A stretch of 64,000 nucleotides of DNA from Chloroflexota bacterium (lineage in GTDB: Bacteria; Chloroflexota; Anaerolineae; Aggregatilineales; Phototrophicaceae), in contig JAIUNI010000003.1 of the NCBI GenBank assembly GCA_020161935.1, positions 124,001 to 188,000 of the forward strand, read 5' to 3'. The first letter of the stretch is position 1; the number at the start of each line of letters is the position of its first letter. Below, in pieces: positions 36,471 to 46,619 of the stretch. The notes below the pieces were generated by a model. It searched no databases. It had not been told where the DNA came from and was given only the letters and a program-made list of their open reading frames with translations. Position numbers and translations under genes: made by a program.

Positions 36471-36486
36471 TTATTCGGAGCAAAGT

Positions 36487-36930
36487 ATGCCAACGATCAA
36501 TCAGTTGGTGCGTAAAGGGCGGCAAGCGAAGAAGAGCAAATCAAAGGCTCCCGCTTTACAGTACACCCTGAACGCCTACAGCCAGAAGCGGACTCGTCGT
36601 AAGAAGGGTGCGCCCCAAAAGCGTGGTGTTTGCACGGTGGTGAAAACCATGACCCCCAAGAAGCCGAACTCGGCTTTGCGGAAGGTTGCCCGTGTGCGCC
36701 TGACCAACCTGCTGGAAGTGACCGCCTATATCCCCGGCGAAGGTCACAGTCTTCAGGAACACAGCGTCGTGCTGGTGCGCGGCGGTCGTGTGAAGGATCT
36801 CCCCGGTGTGCGTTACCACATTGTACGTGGTACGTTGGATACCGACGGTGTGAAGAACCGCGAGCAATCGCGCAGCAAGTATGGTGCGAAGCGTCCGAAG
36901 GCGGGCGCGGCTGCGGCTGGCAAGAAATAA
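36487..36930 (+). CDS. rpsL: 30S ribosomal protein S12
   Basis: 147 residues. [34 protein letters not shown] and [23 protein letters not shown] are classic S12. An extra basic stretch ([15 protein letters not shown], about 26-40) makes it longer than the 124-residue E. coli protein. Acts at the decoding centre. First gene of the cluster; CGGAG precedes ATG 36487. Confidence 0.98.
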   Translation: MPTINQLVRKGRQAKKSKSKAPALQYTLNAYSQKRTRRKKGAPQKRGVCTVVKTMTPKKPNSALRKVARVRLTNLLEVTAYIPGEGHSLQEHSVVLVRGGRVKDLPGVRYHIVRGTLDTDGVKNREQSRSKYGAKRPKAGAAAAGKK

Positions 36931-36946
36931 AAGAGGATAAGACGTT

Positions 36947-37414
36947 ATGTCCAGAAGAAATAGTCCAGCAAAGCGCAAAGTTGCGCCGGATAAGAAATAT
37001 AACAACACGCACGTCACCATGTTCGTTAACCGTATGATGTACGGCGGCAAGCGCAGCACCGCGCTGGCGATTATGTACGGCGCGTTTGACCTGATCGAAG
37101 AACGTGCCAAGCGTGACCCGATTGAAGTGTTCGAGCAGGCGCTCCGCAACGTGACCCCATCGGTGGAAGTGAAGCCGATGCGCGTGGGCGGTTCGACCTA
37201 CCAAGTGCCAGTGGAAGTTCCGTACGCACGGGCGACCTCGCTGGCGATGCGTTGGTTACTGGAGACCTCGCGCGGTCGTGGCGGCAAGAATATGGCGGAG
37301 AAACTCTCCAGCGAAATCTTGGACGCGGCGAACGGGCAAGGGACTTCGATTAAGAAGAAGGACGATACACACCGTATGGCAGAAGCCAACCGCGCTTTTG
37401 CACACTTCCGCTAG
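36947..37414 (+). CDS. rpsG: 30S ribosomal protein S7
   Basis: 155 residues, normal length. NRMMYGGKRSTA, ALRNVTPSVEVKPMRVGGSTYQVPVEV and the C-terminal KKKDDTHRMAEANRAFAHFR are conserved. Binds the 3' major domain of 16S rRNA and nucleates head assembly. 16 bp after rpsL. Confidence 0.98.
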   Translation: MSRRNSPAKRKVAPDKKYNNTHVTMFVNRMMYGGKRSTALAIMYGAFDLIEERAKRDPIEVFEQALRNVTPSVEVKPMRVGGSTYQVPVEVPYARATSLAMRWLLETSRGRGGKNMAEKLSSEILDAANGQGTSIKKKDDTHRMAEANRAFAHFR

Positions 37415-37482
37415 TATCGCTCAACAAGGGACGCGCAAACAGCACGTCCGTTACACGCAAATGTTGATGGTTTGAGAGAGAC

Positions 37483-39585
37483 ATGGCTACAAAGAAACTT
37501 GACCTGAATAAAGTGCGGAATATCGGCATCATCGCCCATATTGACGCAGGCAAGACCACCACTACCGAGCGCGTGTTGTATTACACGGGCATGATCCACA
37601 AAATCGGTGAAGTGCATGATGGTTCTGCTACAACCGATTATATGGAACAGGAACGCGAGCGCGGCATCACCATCACGGCAGCCGCGATCAGCGCGAGCTG
37701 GAAAGATTACCAGATTAACGTTATCGACACCCCCGGCCACGTGGACTTCACCGCTGAAGTGCAGCGCAGCCTCCGTGTGCTGGATGGTGGCGTGGTGGTG
37801 TTCGACGCGGTGGCTGGTGTAGAACCGCAGTCCGAAACCGTTTGGCGGCAGGCGAACGCTTACGGCGTACCGCGCCTGTGCTTCGTGAACAAGATGGATC
37901 GTACGGGTGCGAACTTCCAACGCTGCGTCGATATGATTATCGAGCGCGTGAACGGCAACCCCTGCGTGATCCAGATCCCTTACGGTGAAGGCTCGGAGTT
38001 CGCCGGTATCATTGACTTGATGTCGATGGAACTGATCTCGTATGAAGGTAACATGGGTATGGATATTTCACGCCATCCCATTCCTGAAGCCTACCGCGAA
38101 CAAGCTGAAACCCGCCGTCAGGAAATGATTGAGAAGGTTGTCGAGAACGATGACTTCTTGACTGAAAAATACCTGATGGAAGAAGCTATCACTGACGACG
38201 AAGTGCTTTTGGCGATGCGTTCGGCAACACTCGCTGGCAAAATCCAGCCGGTGCTGTGCGGGTCATCGCTGAAGAACAAGGGTGTTCAGACCATGCTTGA
38301 CCGCGTGGTTGACCTGCTGCCCTCGCCGCTGGATATTCCTCCGGTGACCGGCACACACCCCAAGACGGACGAGCCGTTGGTGCGCCATGCGACCAATGAA
38401 GACCCGACCGCCGCGTTGGTCTTTAAAATCTTGACCGACCCGTTCGTAGGCCGGTTGGCATTCTTCCGCGTGTACTCCGGTATTGTGAAGGCAGGCTCCG
38501 GCTTGCTGAACAGCACCAAAGGCGACAAGGAACGTATCGGTCGTATCGTCCGGTTGTTCGCTGACAGCCGTGAAGATGTTGAAGAAGTGCAAGCAGGCGA
38601 CATCGCCGCGATCCTCGGTTTGAAGAACACCTTCACCGGTGATACGCTGTGCGACCCGGACAAGCCAATTGTCCTTGAAAAGATCAGCTTCCCTGAACCG
38701 GTTATCGAACTGTCGATTGAGCCGAACAGTAAGGCTGACCAAGACAAGATGGGCAACGCTCTGCGCCGCCTTGCTGAAGAGGATCCGACCTTTAAGATCG
38801 AGGTTGACGACAAGCTCGGCCAAACCAAGATCAAGGGTATGGGTGAGCTTCACCTTGAAATTCTGGTTGACCGCATGATGCGCGAATTCGGTGTTCAGGC
38901 CAACGTCGGTCGCCCGCGTGTCGCGTATCGTGAGACGATTACCCGCCCTGTCCGTATCGATACGACGTTCAAGCGTCAAACGGGTGGTTCGGGTCAGTAT
39001 GCTCGTGTCGTGTTCGAATTCGAACCGCTGAGTGACGAAGACCGTACCAAGCTGGCTCCGGGCGAAGAGTCCATCTTAGAAGATGCTATTCGCGGCGGTA
39101 CGATCCCCAAAGAATTCATCAAGCCGTCGTTGAACGGTGTGAAGGATGCGATGGCGGGTGGTGTGCTGGCAGGGTATCCGGTTGTGGGCATCCGTGCCAA
39201 GCTGGTTGACGGCGCGTTCCATGATGTTGACTCGAGCGAAATGGCCTTCAAGGTCGCTGGCTCGATGTGCCTGAAGGAAGGTGTTCAGAAGGGCGCTCCC
39301 GTGCTGCTGGAGCCAACGATGAAGGTTGAAGTGTCGGTGCCGGAAGAATTTACCGGAACAATCGTCGGTGACTTGTCGGCGCGGCGCGGGATCATCTTCG
39401 GTATGGACCCGCGTGGTGGTGGAGCAACTTCCATCCGCGCGAACGTACCGCTGGGCGAGATGTTCGGTTACGCGACCAACATCCGTAACATGACACAGGG
39501 TCGCGGCAGCTTCAGCATGGAATTCGAGAAGTACGCGGTAGCACCGTCACACATCGCTGAAGAAGTGGTTAAGACTGGTCGCTAG
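37483..39585 (+). CDS. fusA: Elongation factor G
   Basis: 700 residues, full length. P-loop [11 protein letters not shown], switch [15 protein letters not shown], then domains II-V including the [13 protein letters not shown] [12 protein letters not shown] loop. GTPase for ribosomal translocation. No insertions or missing motifs. It follows rpsG by 68 bp. Confidence 0.98.
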   Translation: MATKKLDLNKVRNIGIIAHIDAGKTTTTERVLYYTGMIHKIGEVHDGSATTDYMEQERERGITITAAAISASWKDYQINVIDTPGHVDFTAEVQRSLRVLDGGVVVFDAVAGVEPQSETVWRQANAYGVPRLCFVNKMDRTGANFQRCVDMIIERVNGNPCVIQIPYGEGSEFAGIIDLMSMELISYEGNMGMDISRHPIPEAYREQAETRRQEMIEKVVENDDFLTEKYLMEEAITDDEVLLAMRSATLAGKIQPVLCGSSLKNKGVQTMLDRVVDLLPSPLDIPPVTGTHPKTDEPLVRHATNEDPTAALVFKILTDPFVGRLAFFRVYSGIVKAGSGLLNSTKGDKERIGRIVRLFADSREDVEEVQAGDIAAILGLKNTFTGDTLCDPDKPIVLEKISFPEPVIELSIEPNSKADQDKMGNALRRLAEEDPTFKIEVDDKLGQTKIKGMGELHLEILVDRMMREFGVQANVGRPRVAYRETITRPVRIDTTFKRQTGGSGQYARVVFEFEPLSDEDRTKLAPGEESILEDAIRGGTIPKEFIKPSLNGVKDAMAGGVLAGYPVVGIRAKLVDGAFHDVDSSEMAFKVAGSMCLKEGVQKGAPVLLEPTMKVEVSVPEEFTGTIVGDLSARRGIIFGMDPRGGGATSIRANVPLGEMFGYATNIRNMTQGRGSFSMEFEKYAVAPSHIAEEVVKTGR

Positions 39586-39599
39586 AAGTTGTGAATTCG

Positions 39600-39626
39600 G
39601 TAGGGGGTAAGTCCTGTACCCCCTAC
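39600..39626 (+). repeat. Hairpin between fusA and tuf
   Basis: Perfect 10-bp stem GTAGGGGGTA / TACCCCCTAC with 7-nt loop, then AGCAAAAAAG. No T-tract, so not a strong terminator on the plus strand; may stabilise mRNA ends or attenuate. Confidence 0.7.
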
Positions 39627-39673
39627 AGCAAAAAAGTATCGTGAAATGTATCGCAGAAAAGGATTGAAAGACA

Positions 39674-40867
39674 ATGGCTAAGTTTGAACGTAACAAACCC
39701 CATGTCAATATCGGCACCATCGGTCACGTTGACCACGGCAAGACCACACTGACTGCCACCATCACCAAGGTGTTGGGGCTGAAGGGCCAAGCCGAGCGGA
39801 TGAAGTATGACGATATTGACAACGCGCCGGAAGAAAAGGCTCGCGGTATCACTATCAACATTCGTCACGTTGAATACGAAACCGAGAAGCGCCACTACGC
39901 CCATGTTGACTGCCCCGGCCACCGTGACTATATCAAGAATATGATCACCGGTGCGGCGCAGATGGACGGCGCAATCCTCGTCGTGAGCGCTCCAGACGGC
40001 CCAATGCCCCAGACCCGTGAGCACGTGCTGCTCGCCCGTCAGGTCGAAGTGCCGGCGATGGTCGTGTTCCTGAACAAGATCGACCAAATGGACGATCCTG
40101 AACTGTTGGAACTGGTCGAAATGGAATTGAGCGAACTGCTGGAAAGCTACGAATTCGCGGCTGACACTCCAATCGTTCGTGGTTCAGCGCTGATCGCCAA
40201 CGAATCGGCTTCACAGGACCCGAACGCGCCGGAATATGCGCCTATTCTTAAGCTGATGGACACGGTTGATGAGTGGATTCCCACCCCCGTCCGTGAAACC
40301 GACAAGCCCTTCTTGATGCCCGTCGAAGACGTGTTCTCGATCAAGGGTCGTGGTACGGTCGTGACTGGCCGTGCGGAACGCGGTTCACTGAAGAAGGGCG
40401 AAGAAATCGAAATCATTGGTCTCCGTGACGAAACCATGAAGACCATTGTCACCGGCATCGAAATGTTCCACAAAGAACTCGAATCGGCGGACGCTGGCGA
40501 CAACGCTGGTATCCTCCTGCGCGGTATCACTCGTGAACAGATCGAACGTGGTATGGTTCTGGCGAAGCCCGGCAGCATCAAGCCGCACAAGCGCTTCATG
40601 AGCGAAGTGTATGTTCTGAAGAAGGAAGAGGGTGGCCGCCACAAGGCGTTCTTCCCCGGCTACCGTCCTCAGTTCTACATCCGCACCATGGATGTGACCG
40701 GTACGATCACCCTGCCCGCGGGCGTGGAAATGGTTATGCCCGGCGACAACGTTAACCTCGAAGTGGAACTGATCACCCCGGTGGCGTTGGAAAAGGGTTC
40801 GAAGTTTGCTATCCGCGAAGGCGGCTTGACCGTCGGCGCAGGTGTCATCACCGAAGTTCTTAACTAA
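39674..40867 (+). CDS. tuf: Elongation factor Tu
   Basis: 397 residues. P-loop GHVDHGKTT, switch [11 protein letters not shown], switch [14 protein letters not shown] and SAL motifs, followed by domains II and III. Delivers aminoacyl-tRNA to the ribosome. Odd point: the usual GHADY is GHRDY and TINTS is TINIR, a local similarity to archaeal/eukaryotic EF1A. GTP- and Mg-binding residues are intact. Flanked on both sides by hairpins. Confidence 0.98.
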   Translation: MAKFERNKPHVNIGTIGHVDHGKTTLTATITKVLGLKGQAERMKYDDIDNAPEEKARGITINIRHVEYETEKRHYAHVDCPGHRDYIKNMITGAAQMDGAILVVSAPDGPMPQTREHVLLARQVEVPAMVVFLNKIDQMDDPELLELVEMELSELLESYEFAADTPIVRGSALIANESASQDPNAPEYAPILKLMDTVDEWIPTPVRETDKPFLMPVEDVFSIKGRGTVVTGRAERGSLKKGEEIEIIGLRDETMKTIVTGIEMFHKELESADAGDNAGILLRGITREQIERGMVLAKPGSIKPHKRFMSEVYVLKKEEGGRHKAFFPGYRPQFYIRTMDVTGTITLPAGVEMVMPGDNVNLEVELITPVALEKGSKFAIREGGLTVGAGVITEVLN

Positions 40868-40903
40868 GAAGTCGGCCTGAATAAAAAGCTGTGGACGTAA
40901 TTG

Positions 40904-40930
40904 TAGGGGTTTGCCACCGGCAAGCCCCTA
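40904..40930 (+). repeat. Hairpin between tuf and rpsJ
   Basis: 12-bp stem TAGGGGTTTGCC / GGCAAGCCCCTA with one G-T pair. Same family as the stem at 21559. Confidence 0.7.
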
Positions 40931-40978
40931 TGCAACCCTGACCAAAGGGCAACGGCAGCTCGGCCACCAGAGGAAAAC

Positions 40979-41284
40979 ATGGTTAGAAACAAAATTCGTA
41001 TCTGGCTCAAGGCGTATGATCACCGGGTGCTAGACCAATCCGTGCAGCGGATCGTCGAGACAGCGGAGCGTACAGGGGCGCGTGTAGTGGGCCCGGTGCC
41101 GCTTCCGACGCGCATCGAACGTTTCACGGTTCGGCGCAGCCCGTTCATTGATAAGGACTCGCAAGAGCATTTTGAAATTCGCACCCATAAGCGTTTGATT
41201 GATGTACTCGACCCGGACAGCAAGACGATTGACGCGCTCATGCGTTTGAACTTGCCCGCTGGCGTAGACATCGTAGTGAAATAA
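40979..41284 (+). CDS. rpsJ: 30S ribosomal protein S10 (NusE)
   Basis: 101 residues. [24 protein letters not shown] and [15 protein letters not shown] are conserved. Part of the 30S head and of the NusB-NusE antitermination complex. Start of the S10 section of the cluster; the hairpin upstream separates it from tuf. Confidence 0.98.
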   Translation: MVRNKIRIWLKAYDHRVLDQSVQRIVETAERTGARVVGPVPLPTRIERFTVRRSPFIDKDSQEHFEIRTHKRLIDVLDPDSKTIDALMRLNLPAGVDIVVK

Positions 41285-41296
41285 GGGGCGAATGTG

Positions 41297-41935
41297 ATGA
41301 AGGGCTTAATCGGTAAAAAAGTGGGTATGACCCAAGTGTTTGACGACAACGGGAACGCAATCCCTGTGACCGTCATTCAGGCTGGCCCCTGCTACGTCAC
41401 CCAAATTCGCACGGCGGATAAGGATGGCTACATCGGTGTGCAGCTCGGCTATGGCGAAACCAAGCCGAACCGCCTGACGAAGGGTCAGCTCGGTCATTTG
41501 CAACGGAACAGCCTGCCAGCGCTCCAGGTGCTGCGCGAGTTCCGTATTAAGAACGGCGAAGTTTCCGTTACTGAAGGCCAAACACTGAAGGCTGATGTGT
41601 TTGCTAAGGGCGAACGGGTTGATGTGGTCGGAACCAGCAAAGGGCGTGGTTTCGCCGGTGGTATCAAGCGCCACAACTTCAACCGCCAACCGAAGACTCA
41701 CGGTGCGTCTGACCGTACTCGTGCGCCCGGTTCGGCAGGTTCCAACACCTACCCCGGTAAGACTTGGAAGGGTAAACGCTTCCCCGGTCATATGGGCAGC
41801 GAACGGGTAACAACCGAGAACCTTGAAGTGATCGTGGTGGACGCGGAACGTAACCTCCTCGCCGTGAGAGGTTCAATCCCCGGCACCAACGGCGGCATCG
41901 TTATTGTTAAGCCTGCGCGCACGCGCCGCCGCTAA
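41297..41935 (+). CDS. rplC: 50S ribosomal protein L3
   Basis: 212 residues from ATG 41297 (MKGLIGKKVGMTQVFDD). GVIKRHNF-like GGIKRHNFNRQPKTHG and PGKTWKGKRFPGHMG form the loop reaching the peptidyl transferase centre. AAGGGG lies eight bases before this ATG; a GTG one codon upstream is less likely. It follows rpsJ by 12 bp. Confidence 0.98.
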   Translation: MKGLIGKKVGMTQVFDDNGNAIPVTVIQAGPCYVTQIRTADKDGYIGVQLGYGETKPNRLTKGQLGHLQRNSLPALQVLREFRIKNGEVSVTEGQTLKADVFAKGERVDVVGTSKGRGFAGGIKRHNFNRQPKTHGASDRTRAPGSAGSNTYPGKTWKGKRFPGHMGSERVTTENLEVIVVDAERNLLAVRGSIPGTNGGIVIVKPARTRRR

Positions 41936-41958
41936 CACGGGGTAAGAGGAGTAGAGTC

Positions 41959-42594
41959 ATGAAGGTTCCAGTTTTGAATGCAAGCGGCAAGGAAGTGAAG
42001 AGTATTGATCTTCCAGCCGATATTTTTGAAGTCGAGATTAACACCGGCTTGATGCACCAAGCGTACATCCGCCAGATGGCGAACGCGCGTTTGGGTACAC
42101 ACAAGGTCAAGCGTCGTGGTGAAGTGAACCGCACGACCGCCAAGTGGTACCGCCAAAAGGGTACCGGGCGTGCGCGTCACGGTGCGCGGAATGCGACCCA
42201 GTTCGTGGGTGGTGGTCGCCCGAAGGGGCCGATCCCGCACAAGTACACCAAGGATATGCCACGCAAGATGCGCCAACAGGCCATCCGCTGCGCGTTGAGC
42301 GCCCTGCTGCGTGACGAGCAACTGGTTTTTGTTGACGGTTTGACGCTGGATGCGCCGAAGACCAAAGAAATGCGCCAGATTCTGGACGCAGTGGTCGGTA
42401 AGGGCAACAAGGCGTTGGTGTTGGTGACACAGGGCGGCAACGACAATGTGGTCAACAGCATCCACAACCTGAGCGATGCCCATGTGCTGCGCGTGAATTA
42501 CTTGAACATGCGCGACCTGCTGCAATACGACCGTGTGGTCGTGCCGCTGGATGCGCTGGAAGTCATTAAGAGCCTGTGGGGGCAAGCTGAATAA
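41959..42594 (+). CDS. rplD: 50S ribosomal protein L4
   Basis: 211 residues. The loop KWYRQKGTGRARHGARNATQFVGGG and DAPKTKEM are conserved. L4 lines the exit tunnel and, in Proteobacteria, represses its own S10 operon; that control is not established for this group. It ends 2 bp before rplW. Confidence 0.98.
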   Translation: MKVPVLNASGKEVKSIDLPADIFEVEINTGLMHQAYIRQMANARLGTHKVKRRGEVNRTTAKWYRQKGTGRARHGARNATQFVGGGRPKGPIPHKYTKDMPRKMRQQAIRCALSALLRDEQLVFVDGLTLDAPKTKEMRQILDAVVGKGNKALVLVTQGGNDNVVNSIHNLSDAHVLRVNYLNMRDLLQYDRVVVPLDALEVIKSLWGQAE

Positions 42595-42596
42595 CC

Positions 42597-42893
42597 ATGG
42601 CTGATTTACACATTTATGACGTGCTGCGCCGTCCGGTTGTCAGCGAAAAGACAGCGATTTTGACTGATGAAAAGAATCAGTATGTATTTGAAGTCGCTGA
42701 AGATGCGAACAAAATCCAGATCAAAGAAGCGATTGAAGTGATCTTTGAAGTGGATGTTGTGAAGGTGAACACCATGATCGTCCCCGCCAAGCGCGGTCGT
42801 CGTGGTCGTAACTGGTACCTGCGTTCGCGCCAGTGGAAAAAAGCTGTCGTGACGCTCGCAGCCGACCAACAGATCGAATTGTTCAACACCTAA
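42597..42893 (+). CDS. rplW: 50S ribosomal protein L23
   Basis: 98 residues. DVLRRPVVSEKTAIL, KIQIKEAIEVIFEVDVVKVNTM and the basic RGRRGRNW segment are typical. Located at the tunnel exit, docking site for SRP and trigger factor. Confidence 0.98.
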   Translation: MADLHIYDVLRRPVVSEKTAILTDEKNQYVFEVAEDANKIQIKEAIEVIFEVDVVKVNTMIVPAKRGRRGRNWYLRSRQWKKAVVTLAADQQIELFNT

Positions 42894-42902
42894 GGTGACA
42901 TC

Positions 42903-43736
42903 ATGGCCGTAAAAGTTTACAAGCCCACCTCGGCAGGCCGCCGTGGAATGACGGGCCACAGTTTTGAAGAAATCACGAAGTCAACGCCCCAGCGTTCACT
43001 GACCGAAGCCATTCGCAAGCATGGTGGTCGTAACAACACGGGTCGCGTGACGGTACGGCATCGTGGTGGCGGACACAAACGCCGCTACCGTATCATTGAC
43101 TTCAAGCGCGACAAGTTTAATGTGCCGGCGCAGGTGATCGCAGTGGAATATGACCCGAACCGTTCGGCTCGTATTGCGCTGGTCGAATACGAAGATGGCG
43201 AAAAGCGCTACATCATCGCCCCGCTGGGCTTGAAAGTTGGCGACCGTGTTGCCAACGGCGAACTGTCGCAGCTTCGTGTCGGCGATGCGTTGGAAATCCG
43301 CGATATTCCGGTCGGTACAACGATCCACAATATCGAACTGCTGCCGGGTAAGGGCGCACAGTTGGTGCGTTCGGCAGGCAGCTCTGCACAACTTCTGGCG
43401 AAGGAAGGCAAGTACGCTCAGGTGCGTATGCCCAGCGGCGAAACCCGCCTCATCAGCGAACGCTGCATGGCAACTATCGGTCAGGTCGGCAACACCGATC
43501 ACAGTAATGTGAACCTCGGTAAGGCCGGTCGCAAGCGTTGGATGGGTATCCGCCCGACCGTTCGCGGTAGCGCGATGGATCCCGCAAGCCATCCGCATGG
43601 TGGTGGTGAAGGCCGCTCACCCATCGGTATGCCGGGGCCGAAGACTCCGTGGGGTAAACCTGCGATGGGTAAGAAGACCCGTACAAACCGTCGTACTGAT
43701 AAGTTCATCGTCCGTCGCCGCGGTAAAGGCCGTTGA
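42903..43736 (+). CDS. rplB: 50S ribosomal protein L2
   Basis: 277 residues, normal length. [16 protein letters not shown] near the N-terminus and [18 protein letters not shown] near the C-terminus, including the conserved His region close to the peptidyl transferase centre. Followed by an unusual 95-bp gap with heptamer repeats. Confidence 0.98.
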   Translation: MAVKVYKPTSAGRRGMTGHSFEEITKSTPQRSLTEAIRKHGGRNNTGRVTVRHRGGGHKRRYRIIDFKRDKFNVPAQVIAVEYDPNRSARIALVEYEDGEKRYIIAPLGLKVGDRVANGELSQLRVGDALEIRDIPVGTTIHNIELLPGKGAQLVRSAGSSAQLLAKEGKYAQVRMPSGETRLISERCMATIGQVGNTDHSNVNLGKAGRKRWMGIRPTVRGSAMDPASHPHGGGEGRSPIGMPGPKTPWGKPAMGKKTRTNRRTDKFIVRRRGKGR

Positions 43737-43825
43737 TTTAGTGCTGAGTACTGAGTCACGAGTACCGAGCCACGGCTCCACGTACTCGGCACTCGGCACT
43801 TGGTACTCGTAACTAACGAGGAATA
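43737..43825. repeat. Heptamer arrays, inverted, rplB-rpsS gap
   Basis: Left arm 7-mers gtgctga-gtactga-gtcacga-gtaccga; right arm is the reverse complement type (gtactcg-gcactcg-gcacttg-gtactcg). The centre folds as GAGTAC-c-GAGCC-ac-GGCTC-cac-GTACTC. A long imperfect hairpin inside the ribosomal cluster. Confidence 0.8.
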
Positions 43826-43831
43826 TAGAGA

Positions 43832-44104
43832 ATGTCGCGTTCATTGAAAAAGGGGCCTTTTATTAGCCCCAAGCTGCTCAAAAAAGTTGAGAAGCTGAAT
43901 GATGAAAATAAGAAAGCCGTCATCCGTACTTGGAGCCGTGCCAGCACGATCTTCCCGCAGATGGTAGGACATACCATCGCGGTGCATGATGGTCGCCGCC
44001 ATGTGCCGATCTACGTGACGGAAAACATGGTGGGCCACAAGCTCGGTGAATTTGCACCGACGCGCACTTACCGCGGCCACCTTGTCGAGAAGAAGACGAA
44101 GTAA
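43832..44104 (+). CDS. rpsS: 30S ribosomal protein S19
   Basis: 90 residues. [37 protein letters not shown] and the closing [12 protein letters not shown] are conserved. Contacts S13 in the 30S head. Confidence 0.98.
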   Translation: MSRSLKKGPFISPKLLKKVEKLNDENKKAVIRTWSRASTIFPQMVGHTIAVHDGRRHVPIYVTENMVGHKLGEFAPTRTYRGHLVEKKTK

Positions 44105-44116
44105 GGGGAATTCGAA

Positions 44117-44455
44117 ATGAAGGTACAGGCTAAATCATCTTATCTCTCGATTTCACCCCAGAAGATTCGTCTTGTTGCGGATAAGGTACGTGGCATGGCT
44201 GCCAAGCAGGCCGTGACGGTGCTGGAGTTCATGCCGCAAAAGGGCGCTGAACTGGTGCAGAAGACGCTCAAGTCGGCGATTGCGAATGCTGAAAATAACT
44301 ACGATTTGAATCCCGATAATCTGGTTGTTGAGACGATTTATGCCGGTGACGGCCCACGCCTCAAGCGGATGAAGGCGGGTGCGCGTGGTCGTTCGAAGCC
44401 GCGCGTCAAGCGTACATCACACTTGATGATTGTTCTCAACGAGCGAGAGGAATAA
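44117..44455 (+). CDS. rplV: 50S ribosomal protein L22
   Basis: 112 residues. SPQKIRLVADKVRGM and the tunnel beta-hairpin with GPRLKRMKAGARGRSKPRVKRTSH are intact. Macrolide-sensitive constriction of the exit tunnel. Confidence 0.98.
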   Translation: MKVQAKSSYLSISPQKIRLVADKVRGMAAKQAVTVLEFMPQKGAELVQKTLKSAIANAENNYDLNPDNLVVETIYAGDGPRLKRMKAGARGRSKPRVKRTSHLMIVLNEREE

Positions 44456-44458
44456 CAC

Positions 44459-45133
44459 ATGGGTCGCAAGGTTCATCCAATCGGCTTCCGGCTGAAGATC
44501 ACCCGTGATTGGGATGCTCGCTGGTATGCCGAAGGCAGCAAGTTCCGCGAACTGCTGCAAGAAGATTTCAAGATTCGGCGCTTCGTCAAGAAGCTGGGGC
44601 TGCGTGCCGGTGTTTCTCGCGTTGAGATCGAACGCTACCCGAACCAGCTTCTGGTCAACATTCACACCGCGAAACCCGGTATCCTCATCGGGCGTAAGGG
44701 TGAGGCTGTTAAAGACCTTCGTACCGGTATCGAGTCCATCACCGACAAAAAGGTGAAGGTCGAGGTCACAGAGATCGAGAAGCCGGATCTCGACCCGATT
44801 TTGGTCGCCGAGAATATCGTTGACCAATTGGAGCGCCGTATCGGTCACAGCCGCGCGATGAAGCGTGCAATCAGCCAAGCGATGCGTCAAGGCGCACAGG
44901 GCATTAAGATTGAAGTCGCCGGTCGTTTGGCGGGTGGTGACATGGCTCGTCGTGAGTGGGCAAGCGAAGGCCGCGTCCCGCGTTCATCGCTCCGTTCCGA
45001 CCTTGATTTTGGTACTGCTGAAGCCCTGACCACGTTCGGACGCATCGGCGTGAAGGTGTGGATTTATAAGGGTGAGATCCTGAAGCAGGAAGACAAACCC
45101 GAACCGAAGAAAGACGTTTACGTGACACCATAG
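44459..45133 (+). CDS. rpsC: 30S ribosomal protein S3
   Basis: 224 residues. GRKVHPIGFRLKITRDWDARWYA, the KH-type GRKGEAVKDL and the C-terminal AGRLAGGDMARREW region are typical. Part of the mRNA entry helicase site. Starts 3 bp after rplV; a 111-bp repeat-bearing gap follows. Confidence 0.98.
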   Translation: MGRKVHPIGFRLKITRDWDARWYAEGSKFRELLQEDFKIRRFVKKLGLRAGVSRVEIERYPNQLLVNIHTAKPGILIGRKGEAVKDLRTGIESITDKKVKVEVTEIEKPDLDPILVAENIVDQLERRIGHSRAMKRAISQAMRQGAQGIKIEVAGRLAGGDMARREWASEGRVPRSSLRSDLDFGTAEALTTFGRIGVKVWIYKGEILKQEDKPEPKKDVYVTP

Positions 45134-45232
45134 TAGTCGTTAGTCGCCAGTCATTAGTCCACAGATCAAAGCAGTACGAATTACTGTCAACTTCTAAAGA
45201 CTAGAGACTAAACGCTAGAGACTTGTGGAAGA
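45134..45232. repeat. Heptamer arrays, inverted, rpsC-rplP gap
   Basis: Left arm tagtcgt-tagtcgc-cagtcat-tagtcca; right arm reads on the minus strand agtctct-agcgttt-agtctct-agtcttt. The arms are inverted around about 40 nt. Second such insertion in the cluster. Confidence 0.75.
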
Positions 45233-45244
45233 GGATAAGTAATT

Positions 45245-45688
45245 ATGTTAATGCCAAAGCGTATGAAGTACCGCAAACAACAACGCGGTAACATGAAGGG
45301 CAAGGCCAGTCGCGGGAACGTTGTTTCCTTCGGTGAATATGGTTTGCAGGCGTTGGAACCGATTTGGTTGACCGCCCGTCAAATCGAAGCCGCCCGTAAG
45401 GCGATGGTGCGCTTCACCAAGCGTCGTGGTAAGGTGTGGATCCGGGTGTTCCCGGACAAGCCGTACACACAAAAAGCTGCCGAAACCCGTATGGGTAGCG
45501 GTAAGGGCGCGGTGGAGTACTACGTCGCAGTCGTTCGTCCCGGTCACGTCCTGTTCGAAATGGGCGGCGTGCCGGAAGAAGATGCTAAAGAAGCGCTGCG
45601 TTTAGCGGCGTTCAAGCTGCCCATCAAGACCAAGATGATCAAGCGCTATGATCCGATTTCAGGGCAGGAGGTCAAGTTAGAGTCATGA
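45245..45688 (+). CDS. rplP: 50S ribosomal protein L16
   Basis: 147 residues. [20 protein letters not shown], the [27 protein letters not shown] core and [11 protein letters not shown] are conserved. Positions tRNA in the 50S A site. The start MLMPK is the family norm. Overlaps rpmC by 4 nt. Confidence 0.98.
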   Translation: MLMPKRMKYRKQQRGNMKGKASRGNVVSFGEYGLQALEPIWLTARQIEAARKAMVRFTKRRGKVWIRVFPDKPYTQKAAETRMGSGKGAVEYYVAVVRPGHVLFEMGGVPEEDAKEALRLAAFKLPIKTKMIKRYDPISGQEVKLES

Positions 45689-45909
45689 AGTCCAGAGAAA
45701 TTCGTGAGATGACCAGTGAGGAAATCCTCAACGCCCTCGAAGATAGCCGTGAAGCCTTGTTCAACTTCCGCTTCCAGAAGGCATCCGGTCAGTTGGAAGA
45801 TGAGAGTGCGCCGACGCGAACTCGGCGTGAGATCGCGCGGATGAAGACGATTTTGCGCGAGCGTGAGTTGGCTAATAAGGTAGCCGGTAAGGGAAGCAGC
45901 AATGGCTAA
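45685..45909 (+). CDS. rpmC: 50S ribosomal protein L29
   Basis: 74 residues. [25 protein letters not shown] and [16 protein letters not shown] helices are typical. Sits at the tunnel exit beside L23. Overlaps rplP by 4 nt and rpsQ by 8 nt. Confidence 0.97.
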   Translation: MKSREIREMTSEEILNALEDSREALFNFRFQKASGQLEDESAPTRTRREIARMKTILRERELANKVAGKGSSNG

Positions 45910-46231
45910 TGATCGTCGGCGGCTGATTGGCCGCGTAACCAGCGCTAAGATGGCGAAAACGGTGGTTGTGGAAATCGAACGCCGTAAGACCCATCGCGTT
46001 TATAAGAAGGTTATCAAGTCTACGAAGAAAGTGTATGCCCACGACGAAAGCGATGCAATCGAAGTGGGGTCGGTCGTTCAGGTGGTGGAAAGCAAGCCCC
46101 TGAGCAAGACTAAGCGCTGGGTCGTCGAGCAAGTTCTCGAAACCCCCGGCGGTCGCGTTTTGCAGCCGATTACCGGTGACGTTGTGGTTGAGCCAGAAGC
46201 TCCCGCAGCGAATGAGGAGGCTGCAACATGA
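45902..46231 (+). CDS. rpsQ: 30S ribosomal protein S17
   Basis: 109 residues. [22 protein letters not shown] and the [12 protein letters not shown] loop identify S17. A C-terminal extension (about 85-109, Pro/Ala/Glu-rich) goes beyond the E. coli length. ATGA overlap with rplN. Confidence 0.97.
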   Translation: MANDRRRLIGRVTSAKMAKTVVVEIERRKTHRVYKKVIKSTKKVYAHDESDAIEVGSVVQVVESKPLSKTKRWVVEQVLETPGGRVLQPITGDVVVEPEAPAANEEAAT

Positions 46232-46599
46232 TCCAGAACGAGTCACGAGTCGTCGTCGCGGACAACAGCGGCGCACGTGAAATTCTCGTCATCCGGCTGC
46301 TGGGCGGTTCGTTCCGCAAGTACGCCGGTGTCGGTGATATTGTAGTAGGCACCGTCAAGGTGGCTTCTACGGATGGTAACGTCAAGAAGAGCGAAGTGGT
46401 GAAGGCGGTTATCGTCCGCACCGCTAAAGAATACCGCCGCAGCGACGGTTCGTACATCAAGTTCGATGACAACGCTGCCGTGCTGCTGGCTGACGATATG
46501 GAAAACCCACGCGGTACCCGCGTGTTTGGCCCCGTTGCGCGTGAACTGCGTGAAAAGGGCTTCTTGAAGATCGTATCGCTCGCGCCAGAAACGCTGTAA
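46228..46599 (+). CDS. rplN: 50S ribosomal protein L14
   Basis: 123 residues. [26 protein letters not shown] and [26 protein letters not shown] are textbook L14. At the subunit interface. Confidence 0.98.
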   Translation: MIQNESRVVVADNSGAREILVIRLLGGSFRKYAGVGDIVVGTVKVASTDGNVKKSEVVKAVIVRTAKEYRRSDGSYIKFDDNAAVLLADDMENPRGTRVFGPVARELREKGFLKIVSLAPETL

Positions 46600-46619
46600 C
46601 GGTTGGGAGTGAAGGTAAA

